The position numbers and the translations under genes were made by a program. A DNA stretch of 49,702 nt from assembly GCA_022797115.1 (NCBI GenBank), contig JAAWKB010000005.1, forward strand, positions 1 to 49,702, read 5' to 3'. Below are positions 16,031-24,476 of this stretch, piece by piece. The notes beneath the pieces were generated by a model. It was not told the DNA's origin, made no database searches, and saw only the letters and a program-made list of their open reading frames with translations. Source of the DNA: Oscillospiraceae bacterium (GTDB lineage Bacteria; Bacillota; Clostridia; Oscillospirales; Oscillospiraceae). Position 1 is the stretch's first letter. Every line of letters starts with the position of its first letter.

Positions 16031-17050
16031 ATGAAGCTGATACGGACACAGGAGGCGGTGGGCCATGTGCTGTGCCACGACATGACCCAGATTATCCCCG
16101 GCGTATCCAAGGATGCCCGGTTCCGCAAGGGCCATGTAGTGCGCGAGGAAGACATCCCGGTCCTGCTCTCCATGGGCAAGGAGAACCTGTATGTCTGGGA
16201 GATGGTCCTCGGAATGGTCCATGAGGACGAGGGTGCGGCACGGCTGTGCGCCCTGTGTGAAAACGAGGGCATGGCCCGCAGCCAGGTCAAGGAGGGCAAG
16301 CTGGAGCTGTCCGCAGCCATGGATGGACTGTTCCGGGTGGATGCCCGGCGGCTGGACGCCATCAACCTGCTGGGGGACGTGATGATCGCAACCCGCCACG
16401 GCAACACGGCTGTCCGCCGTGGGGACAAGCTGTGCGGCACCCGGGTGATCCCCCTGGTCATCCCGGATGAGACGCTGCGCAGGGCCGAGGCGCTGGCGGA
16501 GGGGAGGCCTCTGCTGGAGCTGCTGCCCTGGAGGATACAGACCGCCGGGATTGTAACAACCGGCAGCGAGGTGGCCAAGGGGCTGGTCCAGGACGCGTTC
16601 ACCCCTGTGGTGGAGCGCAAGCTGGCCGCCTTTGGCATTGCCGTGACGGCACGTCAGGTGGTGGGGGACGGCATGGAGAGCGTGGCCGCCGCCATTGCCC
16701 GGGTGCGCGCCCAGGGGGTCGGGATGGTCCTGTGTACCGGCGGGATGAGCGTCGATCCGGACGACAGCACCCCGGGGGCCATCCGGCACAGCGGGGCGCG
16801 GATTGTCACCTATGGTGCGCCGGTCCTGCCGGGGGCCATGTTCCTGCTGGGGTATTATGAGGACGGCACGCCCGTCATGGGCCTGCCCGGCTGCGTGATG
16901 TACGCCAAAACCACCATCTTTGACCTGATCCTCCCGCGGGTTGCCGCCGGGGTGCCAGTCACCCGGGAGGAGATTGCCGCTATGGGCGAGGGCGGCTTGT
17001 GCCTGGGGTGCGAGGCTTGTACGTTCCCCAACTGCGGGTTTGGCAAGTGA
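16031..17050 (+). CDS. MoeA-like molybdopterin-binding protein
   Basis: 339 residues. The second half is a MoCF-biosynthesis (MogA/MoeA) domain: GIVTTGSEV, then TGGMSVDPDDSTPGAIR, PVLPGAMFLLGYY and the pocket VMGLPGCVMYAKTTIFDLILPR. The N-terminal half (RTQEAVGHVLCHDMTQIIPG, RFRKGHVV) looks like MoeA domain I/II and is shorter than in canonical MoeA. The C-terminus carries a distinct cysteine tail (CLGCEACTFPNCGFGK). The family is common in anaerobes with molybdenum or selenium-molybdenum hydroxylases; it likely inserts or hands on the metal. Preceded by AGAAGGAGG. Probably one operon with citC and moaA. Confidence 0.85.
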   Translation: MKLIRTQEAVGHVLCHDMTQIIPGVSKDARFRKGHVVREEDIPVLLSMGKENLYVWEMVLGMVHEDEGAARLCALCENEGMARSQVKEGKLELSAAMDGLFRVDARRLDAINLLGDVMIATRHGNTAVRRGDKLCGTRVIPLVIPDETLRRAEALAEGRPLLELLPWRIQTAGIVTTGSEVAKGLVQDAFTPVVERKLAAFGIAVTARQVVGDGMESVAAAIARVRAQGVGMVLCTGGMSVDPDDSTPGAIRHSGARIVTYGAPVLPGAMFLLGYYEDGTPVMGLPGCVMYAKTTIFDLILPRVAAGVPVTREEIAAMGEGGLCLGCEACTFPNCGFGK

Positions 17051-17071
17051 CCATCCGCGTTTCCATACAGA

Positions 17072-17107
17072 AAACCAGGGGCCTTTCACAGGAAAGGCCC
17101 CTGGTTT
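17072..17107. terminator. Bidirectional terminator between MoeA-like gene and mal
   Basis: Perfect 15-bp stem AAACCAGGGGCCTTT / AAAGGCCCCTGGTTT with a 6-nt loop, A and T tracts on both sides, between two convergent stops. Confidence 0.88.
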
Positions 17108-17118
17108 ATTCTGCTGTC

Positions 17119-18372
17119 TTATTTTGCCTGCTTGGCCTTCCGGATGGCAATGATGCGGTTCATCTCGTTGTAGACGATCATGAACCCTTCGTCAACACCC
17201 ATGCCGGGCTTCGCCAGGATCTGCACCGGCTGGGTTGCCATGGCGCATTGGACGCAGACCTGGGCGCTGCGGTCGGTTTCGTTGCAGGTGCCGCCCTGAT
17301 AGGCGCCGATGCCCTTCTCCTTGCAGTAGAGCACCGCCTCGATGGTGTTGTTGATGCCGCCGAGGTCCGGGGTCTTGATCTGCACCATGTGCCCCGCCTT
17401 GTGGTCGGCAAAGAGCTTGATGTCCTCCAGGGTGTTGCACCACTCGTCGGCAACCAGCTCCACATGGATGCCGCGCTCGTCCAGCTCCTTGGTCAGGCCG
17501 GCCAGGGCCTCCAGCTGGGTCTCACGGTCGCAGTCGCAGTCCATGGGGCCTTCGATACGCAGATGGAAGGGCTTGGCGGCCTCCTCCAAGGTGGCCAGAT
17601 AGTCGGCCATCTCCTTGTAATTGTTGTTGCCGAAGGCCGCGCCGATGGTGCCGTAGACGTCGATATGCAGGACAGGGCTGTAGTTGGGGTCGACGCGCAT
17701 GGTCTGGATGCGGTTGCTCAGCCAGGCCACATACTCGGCCAGCTTCTCGCCCTTCCGGCCCAGCTTGGTGTCGATGTTGTTGATGAGGGCGTGGGGGAGC
17801 ACCTGGGCGCCCTTGATAATCATCTTGTCCGCGTTGTCATAGCGGTCGTCGCCGGACTGGGTGAAGATGGGGATGGGGGTCTCCGACACGGTGCAGCCGT
17901 ACTCGTCGGCCACCACCTCGCACATGAGGCGGCCCGTACCCTTGGCGACCGCGTCCAGGATCGCCTGGGACACGCCGTAGCGGATGGCGGTGTGCAGGCG
18001 CTTGCCCTCCACCTGGATGGCCTCCATCATGCTGCACAGGCCCCGGAAGTCGTTGGCCTCCTTGCCCACCAGCTCCGGCTTGATGTACCGGTCAATAATG
18101 GGGATGAAGTCCTTGGCCAGGAAGAGGGGATCGCGGCCGCCCGCGCCGGAGTACTGCACCGCTGCGCAGTCGCCGGTGGCGATCTGGCCGTCCTCCAGGA
18201 CCAGCATCACGGAGATGGACTCGCCGGCCTGACGCACAGAGGCGAAGCCCTCCGTAACAGGGTTGCCGGTGTAGAACACGCCGTCGTGGCCCGCGCCGGC
18301 CTTGATGGCCCGCTGGTCGTCGAAATAGAAGCCGGTGCGGCCGGGGGAGCAGATGACATCCACAATTTTCAT
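17119..18372 (-). CDS. mal: Methylaspartate ammonia-lyase
   Basis: 417 residues, full length for the enolase-superfamily methylaspartase. Metal-ligand region: HIDVYGTIG, RIEGPMDCD and VADEWCN; the catalytic base is K333 in VQIKTPDLGG (K331 in the Clostridium tetanomorphum enzyme); also GGTCNETDRSA. It eliminates ammonia from (2S,3S)-3-methylaspartate to give mesaconate, step 2 of glutamate fermentation. It follows glmE after a 201-bp hairpin-rich spacer. Ribosome site GGAGAAGGAACG before ATG 18372. Confidence 0.95.
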   Translation of the reverse strand: MKIVDVICSPGRTGFYFDDQRAIKAGAGHDGVFYTGNPVTEGFASVRQAGESISVMLVLEDGQIATGDCAAVQYSGAGGRDPLFLAKDFIPIIDRYIKPELVGKEANDFRGLCSMMEAIQVEGKRLHTAIRYGVSQAILDAVAKGTGRLMCEVVADEYGCTVSETPIPIFTQSGDDRYDNADKMIIKGAQVLPHALINNIDTKLGRKGEKLAEYVAWLSNRIQTMRVDPNYSPVLHIDVYGTIGAAFGNNNYKEMADYLATLEEAAKPFHLRIEGPMDCDCDRETQLEALAGLTKELDERGIHVELVADEWCNTLEDIKLFADHKAGHMVQIKTPDLGGINNTIEAVLYCKEKGIGAYQGGTCNETDRSAQVCVQCAMATQPVQILAKPGMGVDEGFMIVYNEMNRIIAIRKAKQAK

Positions 18373-18406
18373 AATCGTTCCTTCTCCTTCAATACATTAG
18401 GCAGTC

Positions 18407-18562
18407 ATTCTTTTTCTTGTAAGAAAAAGAATCAAAAAGAACTTTTTTCGCAAGGCGCCGCCTTGCTTTCCGGCAATATCAAGTAAGGGATATCCGGCAA
18501 AACTCCGTTTTGCCGGAAAGGTTTTTCTTTTGATCCTTTTCTTTGTCCACAAAGAAAAGGAT
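18407..18562. repeat. Four-hairpin intergenic element between glmE and mal
   Basis: Four perfect hairpins in 156 bp: 18408-18431 (11-bp stem), 18450-18466 (7-bp stem), 18493-18517 (11-bp stem), 18533-18562 (14-bp stem). The outer two are inverted copies of each other with adjoining TCAAAAAGAA / TTCTTTTGAT sequence, so the element has self-folding terminal inverted repeats. A core of 15 identical bases (TCAAAAAGAACTTTT) recurs at 49431. Possible MITE, or an mRNA processing/attenuation segment inside the glutamate operon. Confidence 0.7.
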
Positions 18563-18573
18563 GAGAACCGGGA

Positions 18574-20025
18574 TTAGTACCTGGGCCGTCCCACCAGCCG
18601 GCCCTTGCCGATGGAGTAGACGTCGTCGATGACCATCTGGAAGGATGCCTTCCGGTTCTCGGCCTTGGCGCGCTCATCGATCTTGGCGGCGTGGAAGTCG
18701 ATGAGATCCTTGCTGAAGGGCAGATGGCCCGGGTTGAGGATGCGCACTGCGCCGCTGTTGTCGCGGCAGGGCAGCATCAGGCCCGCATTGGCCCGGCAGG
18801 GGGCAAAGGGGATGTCCAGCACGCCGGCCTCTACGCCGCGGCACACGCCCACGGCGATGTCGCCCTCGCCCAGCTCGAAGCACTTGTCCACGATGCACCG
18901 GGTCTCCTGGCAGATGATGTCCTCCTCCTGGGGCAGGCGGGCGTCCTGGAAGGTCTGGTCCGCCATCATGTTGACCACCTGCTTGGTGCAGCGCAGGCCC
19001 TGGGCATTGGCCTCCATGGTGGGGATGCCCACCGCCTCGTGGGGGCTCTTGACAATGACCTTGGTGGCCTTGGAGAAGGCGGCGATCAGGCTGCCGGTGG
19101 AGATGACGCCGAAAGCCTTGGCCTCGTCTGCGGGGAAACCGCCCATCCACTGGTGCAGCACGGTAGTAACTACTACGTCAGAGTAGCCGTACTTGGCCAG
19201 GTACTCGTCGGTCAGCTTTTGCAGCGTGCGGATGGCCGCCACATCCTGGACCAGGTTGCCGCACTGGCCGTAGCCAACGGTGATGTTCTTCACGCCCTGC
19301 TCCGCCGCCAGCAGCGCCTCAATGATGGCCGCGGCGTGGGAGATGCAGGGGGGCACCAGGGTGCCGGTCAGGGGGCCGTAGGGCTCCCGGTTGATGGATA
19401 CGCCCATCTCCTCATACAGGCCGGTCAGGCGGTCTACATACTGCCAGTCGCGGATGGTGCGCTCCATGGGGATATTCTTGCAGTAGGGCAGGTTGTAGGA
19501 GATGCCGCCACCCTCATAGCTGGTGAAGCCGCCGGCGTAGGTGATCTCCGTGAGCAGGCGGGCGTCGGGCGTGCCGTGGCGGACCTGGAGGGGGGTGTGG
19601 ACGCTCTCGATGACCTGGCGGCAGCCAGAGACGCCGTGGTTGACAGCCGGGAAGCCGTTGAGCATGGCGCGGCCCAGGCGGACGGACTCCTTGATGCCGT
19701 TCTCGGCCTCCTCATAGCGGTTCTGCCGGGTGTAGCTGTCGATGGTGGTGGGCAGGAGATCCGCCTCGCCCTCGTTCTGGAGGTGCTCCATGAGCTTGAT
19801 GTGCTCGCTGATGACCGGCACGCCGGCCCGGGGCTGGACCAGGGTCCTGCCCGCCTCCTTGGCGGCCAGCAGCTTCTTGGAGAAGATCCGGTCGTCCGCC
19901 ATCGCCTTGTGATAGTCCACAGCCTCCTGCAAATCCACGTCCTTCCCCGTGGGCCACTGGGCCAGGACCTCCTGGCGCAGGCGGCTGAATTCGTCCTCGG
20001 AAATCCGCTTATTTTTGATATCCAT
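18574..20025 (-). CDS. glmE: Glutamate mutase epsilon subunit
   Basis: 483 residues, the standard length of MutE/GlmE. Recognisable blocks include [20 protein letters not shown], the glutamate-binding [48 protein letters not shown] and [15 protein letters not shown]. It forms the catalytic TIM barrel of coenzyme-B12-dependent glutamate mutase with GlmS and converts L-glutamate to threo-3-methylaspartate. Its first 17 bp overlap the end of glmL, indicating translational coupling. Confidence 0.96.
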   Translation of the reverse strand: MDIKNKRISEDEFSRLRQEVLAQWPTGKDVDLQEAVDYHKAMADDRIFSKKLLAAKEAGRTLVQPRAGVPVISEHIKLMEHLQNEGEADLLPTTIDSYTRQNRYEEAENGIKESVRLGRAMLNGFPAVNHGVSGCRQVIESVHTPLQVRHGTPDARLLTEITYAGGFTSYEGGGISYNLPYCKNIPMERTIRDWQYVDRLTGLYEEMGVSINREPYGPLTGTLVPPCISHAAAIIEALLAAEQGVKNITVGYGQCGNLVQDVAAIRTLQKLTDEYLAKYGYSDVVVTTVLHQWMGGFPADEAKAFGVISTGSLIAAFSKATKVIVKSPHEAVGIPTMEANAQGLRCTKQVVNMMADQTFQDARLPQEEDIICQETRCIVDKCFELGEGDIAVGVCRGVEAGVLDIPFAPCRANAGLMLPCRDNSGAVRILNPGHLPFSKDLIDFHAAKIDERAKAENRKASFQMVIDDVYSIGKGRLVGRPRY

Positions 20026-21400
20026 ATTTCTCCAGCTCCTTTTTCATGATTCGCAGGGCTGTCTGCGGATAGTGGACTGACAGCAGCCCCATTGCGGCCA
20101 GGATATAGGACCGGTCCACCCAGACGTCCGCCTCCATAGGCCGCAGGGAGGCGGGCTGCGCGGGGGAGTAGAGCGCGTGCCGCGCGATCTCCACCACCCG
20201 CTGCGCGTGGATGAGGCTGCCGCCGGTGACGACGATCTGCCTCACGCCGGTCAGGTTTTTACCAGATTGGACAAAGGTGCGGCCCATGAGGGTATAGGTC
20301 TCCTCCATGGTGCCCGCGTGGCGGGTGACGGCCGTCTCCACCGCCAGGGAGGCCAGGGCGTTGTCCAGCGCCTCCAGCTCCGCGTCGCCGTCCGGCAGCA
20401 GGTCCGTGTGGCTGCGCAGACGGGAGATCAGCTCCTCCGCCCGCTCCTGGGTGAGGCCGGACAGGGCGCACACGCGCTCTATCCCCGCCGCCTCCACAAT
20501 GCCCTGGATGCTGTAGCGCATCCCGATATCCCCCTCCACGGTCCGCTTGGAGAAGGGCTCCGGCAGGCCCTTGTACACGGTGTTCGCCTGCTCGGGCATC
20601 CCATTGGCCATGGAATAAATATCGGTGGTGGCGCCGCCCACGTCCACGGCGATCAGCTCGCCAATGCCCGGCTCCCCCTCGCAGCCCTTCGAGAGCAGCT
20701 CCATGGCCTGGAGCACGGCGGCGGGGGTGGGCATCAGGATATCGGACAGGAGGCCCGTCAGCTGGGTGAGCCCCTTGGCCTGGACAATGCGGCTGAGGAA
20801 AATTTCCCGGATTTTGTTCTGGGTGGGCTCGATCTGCAAAACGCCAAACTTGGGCATGACGTTGGGGCAGATATAGACCTCGTGCCCGGCCAGGATGCGT
20901 TCACACTCCCGCGCCGCCACCCGGTTCCCGGCCACCACAATGGGGAAAGCCGGCGGCAGGGTGGCGAGCATCTTTGCATTGTGGAGGATGCACTCCTGGT
21001 TGCCCCCGTCGGTGCCGCCCACCAGCAGGAAGATGTCCGGCTTGGCCGCCTGGATGTCGGCCAGGTCGTCCTCCGTCAGCTGGAAGGAGTAGAGCCCCAC
21101 AATCTTGGCCCCTGCGCCCAGGCTGGCCAGCTTGGCCGCCTCGCTGGTCAGCTCCGGCACCAGCCCGCTGGCGATCATGCGCAGCCCGCCGGCGGCGGAG
21201 GAGCAGGCGAAGGTCTCCGCAAAGTCCAGCTTGCCCGTCCGTTCCTCCAGCCGGGCAAGGCCCTCCCGCAGGCCGTCGCCAACGTCCGTCTGCACCGTGG
21301 TGTAGGCCGCGGCCGTCCCCAGCAGCGCGCCCGCGTCGAGATCGACCGCCGTGAGCTTGGTGTATGTACTGCCAAAGTCGATGAGCAGCACTGGCCTCAT
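20009..21400 (-). CDS. glmL: MutL-family glutamate mutase chaperone (ASKHA ATPase)
   Basis: 463 residues. N-terminal phosphate-1 loop [15 protein letters not shown], then [23 protein letters not shown] and VVTGGSLIH, all typical of MutL of the actin-like fold. Members always lie between mutS and mutE and are thought to reactivate or assemble the B12 enzyme. It overlaps glmS by 4 bp (ATGA) and glmE by 17 bp. Confidence 0.93.
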   Translation of the reverse strand: MRPVLLIDFGSTYTKLTAVDLDAGALLGTAAAYTTVQTDVGDGLREGLARLEERTGKLDFAETFACSSAAGGLRMIASGLVPELTSEAAKLASLGAGAKIVGLYSFQLTEDDLADIQAAKPDIFLLVGGTDGGNQECILHNAKMLATLPPAFPIVVAGNRVAARECERILAGHEVYICPNVMPKFGVLQIEPTQNKIREIFLSRIVQAKGLTQLTGLLSDILMPTPAAVLQAMELLSKGCEGEPGIGELIAVDVGGATTDIYSMANGMPEQANTVYKGLPEPFSKRTVEGDIGMRYSIQGIVEAAGIERVCALSGLTQERAEELISRLRSHTDLLPDGDAELEALDNALASLAVETAVTRHAGTMEETYTLMGRTFVQSGKNLTGVRQIVVTGGSLIHAQRVVEIARHALYSPAQPASLRPMEADVWVDRSYILAAMGLLSVHYPQTALRIMKKELEKYGYQK

Positions 21401-21831
21401 GCCGTCTCGCCCTCCATGTGCAAGAGCTCCCGGAGCGCCTCAATGGTAGTCTCCGGCAGGGTGTTGGGGGGGAAGGCCCTGTCAAAGCCCATCTCCTTGA
21501 AACGCTTCTCCACGTCCTCAAAGGTCTGCTTGCCGATGACGATATTGCCGCCCACCAGCAGGGGGATTCCCTTCAGGCCCGCCTCGTCGCACTTCTCCCG
21601 CATCCCCCGGCAGTCCAGCTCGCCCTGCCCGTACAGGGAGGAGATCACAATGGCGTCGGCATTGGACTCGATTGCCGCCGCAATGTACTCCTCCTGGGAT
21701 ACCATGACGCCCAGGTTTACCACCTCAAAGCCGGCCTCCGTAAATGCGTGGTACAGGATTTTGTTGCCCACCGCATGTACGTCCGCGCCGATGACGCCGA
21801 TTACTAAAACCTTCTTTTTCCCGCTCTCCAT
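21397..21831 (-). CDS. glmS: Glutamate mutase sigma subunit (B12-binding)
   Basis: 144 residues. The base-off/His-on cobalamin motif D-x-H-x-x-G is seen as DVHAVG, with H19 as the lower cobalt ligand, followed by [20 protein letters not shown] and [11 protein letters not shown] of the Rossmann-like B12 fold. Start ATG 21829-21831 preceded by AGAGGTG; the frame extends to 21879 without a ribosome site. First gene of the glmS-glmL-glmE-mal run, directly behind a strong promoter with a putative GntR operator. Confidence 0.95.
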   Translation of the reverse strand: MESGKKKVLVIGVIGADVHAVGNKILYHAFTEAGFEVVNLGVMVSQEEYIAAAIESNADAIVISSLYGQGELDCRGMREKCDEAGLKGIPLLVGGNIVIGKQTFEDVEKRFKEMGFDRAFPPNTLPETTIEALRELLHMEGETA

Positions 21832-21887
21832 AGAAGACACCTCTGCATCGTTAGTTGCCTGGGCTAGGCCCAAAAGCATATATCTAT

Positions 21888-21916
21888 ATAATATATTGGT
21901 CTATACCTTTTGTCAA
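21888..21916 (-). promoter_or_regulatory. Promoter of glmS operon with embedded GntR-type operator
   Basis: On the minus strand TTGACA (21911-21916), 17-bp spacer, TATTAT (21888-21893). The spacer contains GGTATAGACC, near-palindromic (plus strand GGTCTATACC, 21898-21907), whose core GTCTATAC fits the GTMTAKAC pattern known for GntR-family operators. The regulator gene lies 89 bp upstream. Binding here would block RNA polymerase. Confidence 0.7.
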
Positions 21917-21962
21917 GGGGGAGCGAGAATTCTTTCATTTTTTCTTTCTTTTGCAGGAAAGA

Positions 21963-21998
21963 GGCCGCGCCTCCTGCATTTTTACAGAAGACGCGGCC
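21963..21998 (-). terminator. Possible terminator of gntR
   Basis: 7-bp stem GGCCGCG / CGCGGCC with a 22-nt loop after the gntR stop; only a short CTTTCC tract follows, so it may be weak. Confidence 0.35.
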
Positions 21999-22004
21999 AA
22001 AGGG

Positions 22005-22982
22005 CTATGGCTTGTCGCGCAGGCGTTCTATTTTTTCCTGCAAATAGAGGAAGGAACCCTCGTCGATCTCATAGACGCACCGGATCAGCTTCCCCTGCCC
22101 GGCGAAGTCCTGGAGGAACTGGATTCCATCCGGTTCCAGGAACTTTTCCAGGCCGTCCGGAATCAGAAGCGCCGTTTTCCCTGCCAAAAAGGACTGCCAA
22201 TCGAAATCCCGGGAGATGACGGCGGGCGGGTCTACGAGCACATTGCTGGCATAGGCGGCGCAGGCGGCGTAGAGCAAGTCCCCGAAGCGGCGGCTGCATC
22301 CCAGGATGCCGGCCCGCTCCCCGGGGGGGAGCCGGACAATCCGCGCCATGCTGGATAACGACAGACGCAGCGCGACTCTTGCAATTTTCTCCCGCTCGGT
22401 GAGGACGCTGCGGAGGAAATCCGCGTGTTCGCTGGTGGTGACGATGAGATCCATCTCCTCATCCAGGTTGTAGGGGTACGCCTCCACATGGGCGAGGAGG
22501 TAGGAGTAGAGCTCGATCCCCTCGATCTTGCGCAGCTGGGCCGCCATCTGGGAGAGGTTCTCCGGGTTGCACTCAATGACCGCCACCTTCAGGCTGGGCG
22601 TGTTCACCGCCCGCTCCCGCATCTTCAAATCCAGGAAGATGTTGACCTCATCCATGGAGAAGCCCAGCTCGTCCAGCTTGTCCAGCATCAGGTCGATCAT
22701 CTCCATGGCCTGGTCCTTCCGGCTGCCGCTGCCGGGGGGGTGGTAGCAGACGAAGGTGCCCCGGCCCTGGACCTTCTCCACCAGGCCCAGCCGCTCCAGC
22801 TCGTCATAGGCCCGCTTGACCGTGCCCCGGGCCAGCCCCAGCTGCTCCGCCATGTGCAGCACCGTGGGCAGCTGCGCGTCCGGGGCGATCTTCCCCAGCT
22901 TGACGGCGGAGCGGATCTCGTCCACCAGCTGCCGGTAGACCGGCACGCCCGAATCTGTGTTCACATGGAATAGCTCTGTCAA
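22005..22982 (-). CDS. GntR-family transcriptional regulator of glutamate catabolism
   Basis: 325 residues. Residues 1-80 are a GntR winged helix (VPVYRQLVDEIRSAVKLG, LPTVLHMAEQLGLARGTVKRAYDELERLGLVEKVQGRGTF in two parts). The remaining 240 residues do not look like FadR, UTRA or aminotransferase C-domains and may form a separate ligand-binding fold. TTG start at 22982 fits GGAGGG seven bases upstream. Placed between the citramalate lyase/mesaconase operon and the glutamate mutase operon, it is the natural local regulator. The inducer (glutamate or a pathway intermediate) is unknown. Confidence 0.85.
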   Translation of the reverse strand: MTELFHVNTDSGVPVYRQLVDEIRSAVKLGKIAPDAQLPTVLHMAEQLGLARGTVKRAYDELERLGLVEKVQGRGTFVCYHPPGSGSRKDQAMEMIDLMLDKLDELGFSMDEVNIFLDLKMRERAVNTPSLKVAVIECNPENLSQMAAQLRKIEGIELYSYLLAHVEAYPYNLDEEMDLIVTTSEHADFLRSVLTEREKIARVALRLSLSSMARIVRLPPGERAGILGCSRRFGDLLYAACAAYASNVLVDPPAVISRDFDWQSFLAGKTALLIPDGLEKFLEPDGIQFLQDFAGQGKLIRCVYEIDEGSFLYLQEKIERLRDKP

Positions 22983-23060
22983 CGAAATCCCTCCTTCCCG
23001 TCCGCCGCCGGATGTGTATCATGCTTTGAGCCGTTTCTGTTATCAACAGGGAAAAGATGT

Positions 23061-23621
23061 TTACCCGTTCAAGCTCTCCAGATAGGCTGACCGCCCGGTT
23101 TCATAGAGGTTGTTGCCCTGGCTGTCGATGACCACGACCACCGGGAAATTTTCCACCTCCAGGCGGCGGATGGCCTCCGCGCCCAGGTCCTCATAAGCCA
23201 CGACCTCCGCCTTTTTCACGCACTGGCTCAGCAGCGCGCCGCAGCCGCCGATGGCCCCGAAGTACACGGCCCCGTGGGCCTTCATGGCCTCCACGACCTC
23301 CGGGCCCCGCTTGCCCTTGCCGATCATGCCCGTCTCGCCCAGGGAGATCAGCAGGGGGCTGTAGGCGTCCATGCGGTAGGAGGTGGTGGGCCCGGCGGAG
23401 CCGATGGCCTCGCCCGGCCGGGCGGGGGTGGGCCCCACGTAGTAGATGACCGCGTCCTTCATGTCGATGGGCAGGGGCTTGCCCTGCTCGGCCAGCTCGC
23501 ACAGCCGCTTGTGGGCGGCGTCCCGCGCCGTGTAGATCACGCCGGAGAGCAGGCAGCTGTCACCGGAGCGCAGGGTCCGGGCCTGATCCCGGCTCAAGGG
23601 GGTTGTAATGGAAACCGGCAT
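23061..23621 (-). CDS. Class I fumarase-type hydratase, beta subunit (probable mesaconase)
   Basis: 186 residues matching the C-terminal (beta) domain of class I fumarases: LLSGVIYTARDAAHKRL, GPTPARPGEAIGSAGPTTSYRMD, MIGKGKRG, GAVYFGAIGGCGALLS and FPVVVVIDSQGNNLY. With the alpha subunit it hydrates mesaconate to citramalate (or fumarate to malate). Neighbouring methylaspartase and citramalate lyase favour mesaconase. Starts 1 bp after the alpha stop, with GGAGGTG inside the alpha end. Confidence 0.92.
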   Translation of the reverse strand: MPVSITTPLSRDQARTLRSGDSCLLSGVIYTARDAAHKRLCELAEQGKPLPIDMKDAVIYYVGPTPARPGEAIGSAGPTTSYRMDAYSPLLISLGETGMIGKGKRGPEVVEAMKAHGAVYFGAIGGCGALLSQCVKKAEVVAYEDLGAEAIRRLEVENFPVVVVIDSQGNNLYETGRSAYLESLNG

Positions 23622-23622
23622 C

Positions 23623-24462
23623 TCAAAGCACCTCCGTCATATGTCTGGTTACGTGGCAGTTGATGTTCACCGCCACCGGCAGCCCCGCGATGTGGGTGGG
23701 GCAGTGCTCAATGTTCACCGCCAGGGCCGTGGTCCGGCCGCCGAAGCCCTGGGGGCCAACACCCAGGGTGTTGATCTCCTCCAGCAGCTCATCCTCCAGC
23801 TTCGCGTAGAAGGGCTCCTCGCTGCGCCGGTCCACCGGGCGCAGCAGCGCCCGCTTGGCCAGGTACGCCGCCTTGTCAAAGGTGCCGCCGATGCCCACGC
23901 CGACCACAATGGGCGGGCAGGGGTTGGGGCCGGCCTCCTCCACCACACGGCGGATGAAGTCCTTGACGCCCTGGAGGCCGTCCGACGGCTTGAGCATCTT
24001 GATCTGGCTCATATTCTCACTGCCGAAGCCCTTGGGGGCCACGGTGATCTCCAGCTGGCCGCCGGGGACCAGCTCGTAGTAGAGCATAGCCGGTGTATTG
24101 TCCCCGGTGTTGACCCGGTCCAGGGGGTCGCGGACCACGGACTTGCGCAGATAGCCCTCCCCGTAGCCCTGGCGTACCCCCTCGTCGACCGCCTCGCGGA
24201 TGTCGCCGGTGATGTGGACGTCCTGGCCCACCTTCAGAAATACGCAGGCCATGCCGGTATCCTGGCAGATGGGGCGGCTGTTCTCGTCGGCAATGCGGTA
24301 GTTCTCTACGATCCGGTCCAGGATCTCCCGGGCCGGTTCCCAGCCCTCCTGGGCGCGGCAGGCCTCAATGCGGCCCTTCATGTCCTGGGGCAGATGGCAG
24401 TTGGCCTCAATGCACAGCCGCCGTACCACCTGTGTGATCTGCTCCGCAGAAATCTCTCTCAT
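23623..24462 (-). CDS. Class I fumarase-type hydratase, alpha subunit (probable mesaconase)
   Basis: 279 residues of the N-terminal (alpha) domain holding the catalytic [4Fe-4S] cluster: likely cysteine ligands in SRPICQDTGMACVF, NPCPPIVVGVGIGG and IEHCPTHIAGLPVAVNINCH. The ATG at 24460-24462 is preceded by AGGAGG; the longer frame to 24534 reads into citF and is rejected. Works with the beta subunit as an oxygen-sensitive dehydratase of the methylaspartate pathway. Confidence 0.92.
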   Translation of the reverse strand: MREISAEQITQVVRRLCIEANCHLPQDMKGRIEACRAQEGWEPAREILDRIVENYRIADENSRPICQDTGMACVFLKVGQDVHITGDIREAVDEGVRQGYGEGYLRKSVVRDPLDRVNTGDNTPAMLYYELVPGGQLEITVAPKGFGSENMSQIKMLKPSDGLQGVKDFIRRVVEEAGPNPCPPIVVGVGIGGTFDKAAYLAKRALLRPVDRRSEEPFYAKLEDELLEEINTLGVGPQGFGGRTTALAVNIEHCPTHIAGLPVAVNINCHVTRHMTEVL

Positions 24463-24476
24463 ATCCGGCCTCCTCG

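Noticed and set aside
16999-18486. 495-codon frame opposite mal
   Set aside because: Antisense to methylaspartase with repetitive Val/Gly/His/Leu composition; no family features.
18691-20049. 452-codon frame opposite glmE
   Set aside because: Antisense shadow of a fully recognised gene.
20177-22219. 680-codon frame opposite glmL-glmS
   Set aside because: Crosses two genes and a promoter on the other strand; composition unlike protein.
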